Shown here piece after piece: positions 1-5,182 of a DNA stretch of 13,062 bases (position 1 is its first letter; each line of letters begins with the position of its first letter). A program made the translations under genes and the position numbers. The notes under the pieces were generated by a model that ran no database searches, was not told the origin of the DNA, and saw nothing but the letters and a program-made list of their open reading frames with translations. Origin of the DNA: an uncultured Flavobacteriales bacterium (GTDB taxonomy: Bacteria; Bacteroidota; Bacteroidia; CAIKAF01); the NCBI GenBank assembly GCA_937925455.1, contig CALEWF010000105.1, positions 1 through 13,062 on the forward strand, given 5' to 3'.

Positions 1-23
1 AACTGCCTCAATGCTACGATGCT

Positions 24-57
24 AAACCTTACAGGTTTTTAGAAACCTGTAAGGTTT
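24..57. repeat. Perfect palindromic hairpin, possible terminator
   Basis: Arms AAACCTTACAGGTTT (24-38) and AAACCTGTAAGGTTT (43-57) are exact reverse complements over 15 bp with the 4-nt loop TTAG. The right arm runs into a five-T tract (55-59), so the hairpin could act as an intrinsic terminator for a + strand gene left of the window. Palindromes with this AAACCTTACAGG arm are, from memory, widely interspersed in Bacteroidota genomes, so this may equally be a dispersed repeat that serves as a terminator where it lands. No gene upstream is visible to test the terminator role. Confidence 0.6.
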
Positions 58-122
58 TTCCTCTGCCGTATCATACAGATTGCTTTCCCTCCAAAGGCGG
101 GTCGCAAAGACGCTAAAACCGT

Positions 123-157
123 ATCATCTTCAAATCATCTCATCATCAAATCATCCA
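123..157. repeat. Low-complexity ATCATC-rich tract
   Basis: The unit ATCATC, with AA or TC spacers, recurs four to five times between 123 and 157. It follows a short stretch (about 99-120) of the GCAAAGACGC type seen in other dispersed bacterial repeats. No coding signal is convincing here. The tract separates the palindrome at 24-57 from the GC-rich structured repeat that starts near 166. Confidence 0.4.
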
Positions 158-165
158 CCCCAAAG

Positions 166-325
166 GGCGAACTGCCGGGGATGGAAGTGGAAAGCCCGCA
201 GGGGCGAAGCCCACAGGGCACGGGGTAGCGGGGCTGAGGGCACGAAGACACCGCTGCCCCGATGCCATGTGTGGCTGAGCCCCGAGGACTTGCAACGGAC
301 AGCCCCACGGGCAGCTTGATAAATT
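166..325 (+). repeat. Structured GC-rich repeat, copy 1 (lacks the 5' module)
   Basis: This is a member of a four-copy family in this window. It shares its left edge (GGCRAACTGCYGGGGATGG) with copy 3 and lacks the outer strand and stem A found in copies 2 and 4. The main helix pairs 209-231 with 251-275 over about 21 bp. It has an unpaired A at 262, an unpaired T at 272 and a G/A mismatch at 216/267. The 19-nt apical loop is 232-250 (GGCTGAGGGCACGAAGACA). The tail GGACAGCCCC at 298-306 and TTGATAAATT near 316-325 match the 3' ends of other copies. It lies 120 bp upstream of the lpdA promoter. It could be a structured RNA or a non-autonomous mobile element; the sequence does not decide between them. 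Confidence 0.8.
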
Positions 326-424
326 AAAATTTTATTAAAACCCTTAGGTTAAATTTTTATCGGACATCCGTGAAACATTATAATTTTTGTTCTGCCTCCT
401 TAATCTTACATATTTATCTTCCTT

Positions 425-456
425 TTTGCCTCTTATCATTATCCTACTAATTTTGC
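425..456 (+). promoter_or_regulatory. Predicted Bacteroidota-type promoter of lpdA
   Basis: TTTG at 425-428 (-33 element) is followed after 19 nt by TAATTTTGC at 448-456, a full match to the Bacteroidota -7 consensus TAnnTTTGY. Transcription would start near 462, leaving a leader of about 10 nt before the ATG at 473. No Shine-Dalgarno sequence is visible, which is usual for the phylum. Confidence 0.55.
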
Positions 457-472
457 AAGAAATTCTTAATTT

Positions 473-1876
473 ATGAACACATACGATGTGATATTTATTG
501 GTTCAGGTCCTGGAGGATATGTGGGTGCCATTCGTGCTGCTCAGCTTGGTCTTAAAACCGCCATTATTGAACGATATAAAACTTTAGGTGGAACTTGCCT
601 CAACGTAGGCTGTATTCCTTCTAAAGCCATGCTTGATTCTTCTGAACATTATTATAATGCCGGTCATACCTTTGCTGAACATGGTATTTTATTAAAAGAC
701 TTAAAGCCGGATCTTGCCCAAATGATAAAACGAAAGGCAGAGGTGGTAAAACAAACTACGGACGGGATACAATACCTGATGAAAAAAAATAAAATTGATG
801 TATATCAAGGCCATGGCTCTTTTAAAGATGCACATACCATTACTATAAAAAAAGACGATGGAAGAACTGAAGAGATCAGTGGAAAAAACATTGTGATTGC
901 CACGGGAAGCAAACCTTCTACCCTGCCCGGTATTGAAATAGACAAAAAACGAATCATTACCTCTACCGAAGCTTTAGAATTAAAAGAAATTCCAAAACAT
1001 TTGATAATTATAGGCGGTGGGGTCATTGGTCTTGAATTAGGTTCTGTATATGCACGCCTCGGTGCAAAAATATCAGTAGTAGAATACATGGATCGTTTGA
1101 TTCCTACCATGGACAGCACCTTGAGTAAAGAATTACAAAAAGTACTGAAAAAACTGGATTTTGATTTCTATTTCAATCACAAGGTAATCGGTGTTAAAAG
1201 TTCAGCCAAGAAAGTAACCGTTACGGCACATGATAAAGAAGGCAAAGAAATTCAATTAGAAGGCGACTATTGCTTAGTTGCAGTAGGCCGCCGGGCTTAT
1301 ACCGATGGGTTAAATTTAGAAAATGCCGGCTTAAAAACCGATGAACGTGGAAAAGTACCAGTAAATGATCATTTACAAACTGCAGTGCCACATATCTATG
1401 CAATAGGTGATGTAGTACGAGGTGCTATGTTGGCTCACAAAGCCGAAGATGAAGGTATAGCAGTAGCAGAAATCATAGCAGGTCAAAAACCACATATCAA
1501 CTACCTGCTCATACCCAATGTAGTGTATACTTGGCCCGAAGTAGCCTCTGTAGGCTACACTGAAGATCAACTCAAAGAAATGGGCAAAGCGTATAAAGCC
1601 GGATCATTCCCATTTAAAGCTAGTGGCCGTGCCCGTGCCAGTATGGACACTGATGGAATTATCAAGGTACTGGCCGATAAAGAAACGGATGAAATTTTAG
1701 GAGTACACATGATTGGTCCGCGGGCTGCCGACATGATCATGGAAGCCACGGTTGCTATGGAATTTCGAGCCAGTGCAGAAGACATTGGCCGTATATGCCA
1801 TGCACATCCTACTTTCTCTGAAAGCCTTAAAGAAGCATGTTTGGCTGCCAGTGAAAACCGCGCCATCAATATTTAA
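473..1876 (+). CDS. lpdA: Dihydrolipoyl dehydrogenase (E3)
   Basis: This is the FAD flavoprotein that reoxidises dihydrolipoyl groups with NAD+ in pyruvate and 2-oxoglutarate dehydrogenase complexes and in glycine cleavage; it is cytoplasmic. At 467 aa it is full length. The FAD Rossmann motif GSGPGG is at 10-15. The redox disulfide is C42/C47 in GGTCLNVGC. ATGSKP is at 143-148 and the NAD motif GGGVIG at 181-186. A second FAD contact, AIGDV, precedes the C-terminal dimerisation domain, which ends with the catalytic dyad H445-E450 (HPTFSE). All catalytic residues are present. The ATG at 473 gives the usual short N-terminus before the FAD motif and sits 17 nt after a -7 element. No E1 or E2 gene is adjacent, so the complex it serves cannot be told from context. 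Confidence 0.97.
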   Translation: MNTYDVIFIGSGPGGYVGAIRAAQLGLKTAIIERYKTLGGTCLNVGCIPSKAMLDSSEHYYNAGHTFAEHGILLKDLKPDLAQMIKRKAEVVKQTTDGIQYLMKKNKIDVYQGHGSFKDAHTITIKKDDGRTEEISGKNIVIATGSKPSTLPGIEIDKKRIITSTEALELKEIPKHLIIIGGGVIGLELGSVYARLGAKISVVEYMDRLIPTMDSTLSKELQKVLKKLDFDFYFNHKVIGVKSSAKKVTVTAHDKEGKEIQLEGDYCLVAVGRRAYTDGLNLENAGLKTDERGKVPVNDHLQTAVPHIYAIGDVVRGAMLAHKAEDEGIAVAEIIAGQKPHINYLLIPNVVYTWPEVASVGYTEDQLKEMGKAYKAGSFPFKASGRARASMDTDGIIKVLADKETDEILGVHMIGPRAADMIMEATVAMEFRASAEDIGRICHAHPTFSESLKEACLAASENRAINI

Positions 1877-1887
1877 AGCACTATGGC

Positions 1888-1908
1888 GGTAATTGAAAAA
1901 CAATTACC
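1888..1908. other. 8-bp hairpin just after the lpdA stop
   Basis: GGTAATTG (1888-1895) and CAATTACC (1901-1908) are perfect complements around an AAAAA loop, 11 nt after the lpdA stop codon. There is no U-tract after it, so it is a poor intrinsic terminator; it may protect the lpdA 3' end or separate the two genes. It also overlaps the far-upstream TTG that would otherwise open the hydrolase frame, which argues against that start. Confidence 0.45.
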
Positions 1909-1973
1909 ACGTTTCTGCTGATTTGCATTTGGAAATAAAAAACTATATTCGTTCAATAAAAATCTTTCGGTGC

Positions 1974-2747
1974 ATGCATTTTGAACTGAAAAAAGAGGGA
2001 GAATTTGAATATTTGGACGAAGGCAAGGGTCCGGTAATGATTGTATTGCACGGGCTATTTGGAGCTTTAAGCAACTTCCAGCATGTTGTAAACCACTTTA
2101 GTAAATATTATAGGGTAATCATTCCTTTAATGCCGGTGTACACCTTGCCCATCATAGATACCAATCTGAAAAACTTAGCCAAATACATTGAACGATTCAT
2201 CAATGATAAAGGCTTTGACAAAGTGATTTTACTAGGAAATTCTATGGGCGGGCATGTAGGTTTAATCTTTACCACAATATGTCCGGAAAAAGTAGATGCC
2301 TTGATTTTAACCGGTAGCTCTGGTTTATACGAAAATGCCTTTGGTAGCACATATCCCCGTAAAAATGATTACGAATTCATTAAAAGTAGGGTAGAATATA
2401 CGTTTTATGACCCGAAAGTGGCTACCAAAGAACTTGTGGATGAAGTGTTTGCTTTGGTAAACGATAAATCCAAAGCAATCAGAAGTATATCACTTGCTAA
2501 ATCAGCCATACGGCATAATATGCGGCATGAATTACCCAATATTAATGTGCCGGTTTGTCTAATTTGGGGAAAAAATGACAATATAACCCCACCGGAAGTC
2601 GCTATAGAATTTCATGAAAAACTTCCTGATTCAGATTTATACTGGATAGATCAATGTGGTCACGCCCCCATGATGGAAAAACCTGAAGAATTTAACCAAA
2701 TACTTACAGACTGGCTGAGACTCCGTAATAAACTGGTTATTGCCTGA
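1974..2747 (+). CDS. Alpha/beta-fold hydrolase, substrate unknown
   Basis: This is a 257-aa cytoplasmic alpha/beta hydrolase with no signal peptide. The oxyanion region HGLFG lies at about 26-30. The nucleophile elbow GNSMGG places Ser90. The acid is probably Asp202 in GKND, and the base is His230 in CGHAP. The triad and lid region are complete, so an active esterase, lipase or C-C hydrolase is expected, but the substrate cannot be read from the sequence. The frame stays open upstream to a TTG at 1893. I prefer the ATG at 1974 because the protein then begins right before the first core strand, and the extension overlaps the hairpin at 1888-1908. TTTG at 1922-1925 and TATATTCG at 1944-1951 (18-nt spacing) form a weak candidate promoter. 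The stop lies one nucleotide before the engB ATG, so the two genes are probably co-transcribed. Confidence 0.88.
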   Translation: MHFELKKEGEFEYLDEGKGPVMIVLHGLFGALSNFQHVVNHFSKYYRVIIPLMPVYTLPIIDTNLKNLAKYIERFINDKGFDKVILLGNSMGGHVGLIFTTICPEKVDALILTGSSGLYENAFGSTYPRKNDYEFIKSRVEYTFYDPKVATKELVDEVFALVNDKSKAIRSISLAKSAIRHNMRHELPNINVPVCLIWGKNDNITPPEVAIEFHEKLPDSDLYWIDQCGHAPMMEKPEEFNQILTDWLRLRNKLVIA

Positions 2748-2748
2748 G

Positions 2749-3336
2749 ATGGATATCAAGCTTGCTGAATTTGTTACCAGTACTGCAGATTATAAAAAAT
2801 GTCCGCCGCCTAAATATCCAGAATTTGCATTTATTGGCCGGTCGAATGTCGGGAAATCGTCATTAATTAACATGCTTACCGGGAAAAAGGGATTGGCCAA
2901 AACCTCGGCTACGCCGGGTAAAACACAACTTATCAATCATTTTCTCATCAATAACCAATGGTACCTGGTGGACCTGCCCGGTTATGGCTATGCTAAGGTA
3001 AGCAAGGAAAAACGCGACAAGTGGCACCAAATGATGAAAGGCTACTTGACGCATCGCGAAAACCTGCAATGCATCTTTATTTTGGTGGATGGGCGCATTC
3101 CATTTCAGCCATCAGATCATGAAATGATTTGCTGGATGGGAGCTAATGGAATTCCGTTTGTAATAGTTATCACTAAAGCCGATAAAGTATCGCAACGCGT
3201 ACTGATGCAAAACATTAAAGACATGAAAGAGATTCTAAAAAAAGAATGGGAACCCTTGCCAAACATTTTCATTACTTCATCTGCTACAAAACAAGGACGC
3301 GACCAACTACTGGGATTTATTGAAAGTTGTTTGTAA
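2749..3336 (+). CDS. engB: Ribosome biogenesis GTPase EngB (YihA/YsxC)
   Basis: This is a TRAFAC-class GTPase of the EngB/YihA/YsxC family, which acts in late assembly of the 50S ribosomal subunit. At 195 aa it has the usual length. G1 (P-loop) GRSNVGKS is at 30-37, the switch I region TSATPGKTQ at 52-60, and G3 DLPG at 75-78 followed by YGYAKV, typical of the family. G4 TKAD is at 142-145 and the G5-like segment TSSATKQG lies near the C-terminus. An in-frame TTG at 2740 would add three residues and overlap the hydrolase. The ATG at 2749 gives the family's usual N-terminus and is preferred. It is probably translationally coupled to the hydrolase, one nucleotide upstream. A block of repeats follows the stop. 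Confidence 0.95.
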   Translation: MDIKLAEFVTSTADYKKCPPPKYPEFAFIGRSNVGKSSLINMLTGKKGLAKTSATPGKTQLINHFLINNQWYLVDLPGYGYAKVSKEKRDKWHQMMKGYLTHRENLQCIFILVDGRIPFQPSDHEMICWMGANGIPFVIVITKADKVSQRVLMQNIKDMKEILKKEWEPLPNIFITSSATKQGRDQLLGFIESCL

Positions 3337-3548
3337 ACAATTCCAGTTATTTTTATAGTGTAAGCTCTATAATGCAGTACAATTTAAAAGTAGAAAAAAT
3401 GAATAACTTAAAACTCTAATATATTATCCCAAATCTTGCATTAGAAATTTTCCGTTGGCATCCGCGGTAAGACAAAGCGTCTATGCAGTTACTGTTATTG
3501 AAAAATCATAACCATAGATAGCACAGAAGATTACCGTGTGTTTTTGCT

Positions 3549-3661
3549 CTCATTTCTTTGTGTGCTTCGTGGTCATTTTCTTCGTGTCCTTTGTGGTTCA
3601 TGCTCGGATTTGATGATTTTTAACCACAAAGAGCACAAAGATTTTGCACAAAGGGCAAAGC
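3549..3661. repeat. Dispersed CACAAAG/CTTTGTGG inverted repeat
   Basis: CTTTGTGGTT (3589-3598) and AACCACAAAG (3622-3631) are exact inverted repeats around a 23-nt spacer. The arms extend imperfectly outwards for about 40 bp as iterations of TTTGTG/TTCGTG on the left and CACAAAG on the right. Repeats built from CCACAAAG and CACGAAG units are, from memory, common in intergenic regions of unrelated bacteria. There is no coding potential. The left arm could form a long imperfect hairpin with the right arm. Confidence 0.6.
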
Positions 3662-3711
3662 GTGCGGTCACTTATTTCATAACTTTTTCTTTGTGAGCTA
3701 TTTGCTTTATA

Positions 3712-3790
3712 GAACACGGATGACACGGAGTGGGCGGATTGGCACGGATTATATCTGTGTTCATCTCTTGCATCAGCGTGTATCCGTGTG
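3712..3790. repeat. Dispersed ACACGGAT/ATCCGTGT repeat
   Basis: ACACGGAT (3714-3721) and ATCCGTGT (3782-3789) form exact 8-bp arms. Between them lie further CACGGA units (about 3724 and 3743) and an ATCTGTGT unit (about 3752). This resembles the familiar dispersed repeat made of 'aacacagatgacacggat' type words seen in many environmental bacterial genomes. It sits between the CACAAAG repeat and the structured repeat copy 2, so three unrelated repeat types are stacked in this intergenic block. Confidence 0.55.
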
Positions 3791-3806
3791 CTATGATTTA
3801 AGCCCC

Positions 3807-4040
3807 AAATTATCATTAGAATTGTTTTATAAGGGGCAGTCGCGTGTTTCTCGGCCTCGTAGGGATGGATTCACCCGCCATCCCTATCTGCTGCGGATGG
3901 AAGTGGAAAGCCCGCAGGGGCGAATGCCGCAACGCAAGGAGCAGCGGGGCTGAGGGTACGAAGACACCGCTGCGACTATGCGATGCGTGAATGAGCCCCG
4001 AGGACTTGTAACGTACAGCCGCTTTAAGCAGCCTGATAAT
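3807..4040 (+). repeat. Structured GC-rich repeat, copy 2 (most complete)
   Basis: This is the only copy seen whole. The 5' edge AAATTATCATTAGAATT (3807-3823) matches copy 4, and the 3' edge is CCTGATAAT (4032-4040). The predicted fold is multi-branched. An outer helix pairs 3835-3840 with 4015-4020, with one A/A mismatch. CCTCG 3855-3859 pairs with CGAGG 3999-4003. Stem A is a perfect 9 bp, 3860-3868 with 3878-3886. CTGCGG 3891-3896 pairs with CCGCAG 3912-3917. Stem B pairs 3927-3947 with 3967-3989, with unpaired A3978 and T3988 and loop GGCTGAGGGTACGAAGACA (3948-3966). Compensatory changes against copies 1 and 4 support stems A and B. It lies downstream of engB, on the same strand. Whether it is transcribed is unknown. 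Confidence 0.85.
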
Positions 4041-4059
4041 AAAAAAAACACTTTTGAAT

Positions 4060-4110
4060 GGTATTAAAATCGGGGGACCTCACAGCATAATTCAATCTAT
4101 GATTAATACC
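4060..4110. terminator. Possible bidirectional terminator between convergent genes
   Basis: GGTATTAA (4060-4067) and TTAATACC (4103-4110) are perfect 8-bp inverted repeats separated by 35 nt. On the + strand the right arm is followed by C and seven Ts (4111-4118). On the - strand a T-run lies about 10 nt beyond the other arm (A-run at about 4040-4048). The position between the + strand engB/repeat and the - strand gatC suits a shared terminator. The long loop and AT-rich stem make it weak. Confidence 0.3.
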
Positions 4111-4139
4111 CTTTTTTTCTTCTCCGGATGCTATGTTTT

Positions 4140-4430
4140 TTACTTCTCCAACACCTTGGGAACACGGAAATAATCAGAATCTTTTTTAGGAGCATTCAAC
4201 AATGCTTCTTCGTGAGTAAGTACTTGAATTACCTCATCTGCCCGTAATACATTCACTTCATCATTCATGTAAACTAACGGTTCAACGCCTGTGGTATCCA
4301 GCTCGTTCAATTTATCCATAAACTCTAAGATACGGTTTAGGTCATTTAAAATCGCTTCCTTTTCTTGTTCAGTAAATTCTAGCTTAGCTAATTCAGCCAA
4401 TTTTTCAACGGTTTGCAGATCGAGTTTCAT
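4140..4430 (-). CDS. gatC: Asp/Glu-tRNA amidotransferase subunit C (GatC)
   Basis: GatC is the small subunit of GatCAB, which converts Glu-tRNA(Gln) and/or Asp-tRNA(Asn) to the cognate amidated form; GatC clasps and stabilises GatA. At 96 aa it has the family length. The N-terminal helix TVEKLAELAKLEFTEQE, the central NRILEFMDKLNELDT and the conserved GVEPL are characteristic. The Pro-rich tail with DYFRVPKVLE is also typical. An in-frame ATG at 4439 would add three residues; the ATG at 4430 gives the usual MKL-type beginning. The start lies inside the 3' end of plsC (26-35 nt overlap), so translation is probably coupled. gatA and gatB are not in the window. It is the last gene of the aspS-plsC-gatC operon. 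Confidence 0.93.
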   Translation of the reverse strand: MKLDLQTVEKLAELAKLEFTEQEKEAILNDLNRILEFMDKLNELDTTGVEPLVYMNDEVNVLRADEVIQVLTHEEALLNAPKKDSDYFRVPKVLEK

Positions 4431-5172
4431 AATAAGCATCTAAATGTTGAAACATAAAATTACGAACAAAATCACTCATTAAATACGGATTGTTATTAAA
4501 ATCTTTAGGATATATGGGTTTACCCACTTTAATATAGACTTTACCGGGTCCTCCTGGCCTTGGTTTTAATAACTCGGATTGGTGAGGGAGGATTTCTAAA
4601 TTATTTAAACATACAACGGGCACAACAGGCACTTGTAATTCTACACTCATTCGAAAAGCTCCACTTTTAAACGGAAGCACTGTGCCTTTAACTTTATTTT
4701 GTGTTCCTTCGGGATAAATAAGGATGCTGTATCCTTTTTTAAGGTCGGCACAAGCCCGATTATACGCTTCAGATGATTCTAATTTACTGCTCCGATCAAA
4801 TGGAATGTGTGTACGCCAAAACATGATTTTAAACAATGGTACTTTGGCTAGAGAAGCTTTAGCCATAAAATGAAAATACGTGGGAATGAATTTATAAGCT
4901 ACCAAAATATCCAAAAAGCTGGAATGATTGGGCGTAAAAATGTATATTCCGTTAGGGTCAAGCGGTTCTTCATAATCAATGATGGTGCGAATACCCATGG
5001 TAACCCGCAGCCATCCGGCCCAAAAACGTTGTACTTTCATGGCGATTTTCCATCGCGATTCGTTGGAAAACAAATAACGAAGCGGAAAATAAAATATAAT
5101 TAGCCAAAACAGGAAGTTGATTAAAAAAAGTACTTCCCATGCCACAGTTAAAGTATATCTAATGGATTTCAC
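4405..5172 (-). CDS. plsC: 1-acyl-sn-glycerol-3-phosphate acyltransferase family protein
   Basis: This is a membrane-bound acyltransferase of the PlsC/LPLAT family, which most often acylates lysophosphatidic acid to phosphatidic acid in phospholipid synthesis. At 255 aa the length is normal. A hydrophobic N-terminal segment (about 8-35) should anchor it. The catalytic HX4D motif is HSSFLD at 83-88. The glycerophosphate-binding motif is YPEGT at 153-157, with Q after it where many relatives have R. The start codon is GTG at 5172; no ATG occurs in frame before residue 45, and starting there would delete the membrane segment. It begins 10 nt after the aspS stop and overlaps gatC, so all three are one transcript. 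The exact acyl acceptor cannot be told, since related enzymes acylate other lysolipids. Confidence 0.88.
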   Translation of the reverse strand: MKSIRYTLTVAWEVLFLINFLFWLIIFYFPLRYLFSNESRWKIAMKVQRFWAGWLRVTMGIRTIIDYEEPLDPNGIYIFTPNHSSFLDILVAYKFIPTYFHFMAKASLAKVPLFKIMFWRTHIPFDRSSKLESSEAYNRACADLKKGYSILIYPEGTQNKVKGTVLPFKSGAFRMSVELQVPVVPVVCLNNLEILPHQSELLKPRPGGPGKVYIKVGKPIYPKDFNNNPYLMSDFVRNFMFQHLDAYYETRSANR

Positions 5173-5182
5173 GGCAGTAATA

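Noticed and set aside
80..319. Open reading frame of 79 codons (+)
   Set aside because: It runs through the low-complexity tract and structured repeat copy 1. Its composition is repeat-derived, and the paired substitutions in the repeat follow base pairing, not codons.
1893..1973. TTG start adding 27 residues to the hydrolase
   Set aside because: The extension overlaps a hairpin after lpdA and lies ahead of the normal start of the fold; the ATG at 1974 fits better.
3598..3953. Open frames on both strands over the repeats after engB
   Set aside because: They translate dispersed repeat words and part of structured copy 2. No family resemblance or start signal was found.
3833..4020. Group II intron domain or HEARO/omega RNA
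   Set aside because: No domain V-like hairpin, no reverse transcriptase and no IscB-like nuclease ORF is nearby. I cannot exclude a distant relation to an orphan omega RNA without a covariance search.
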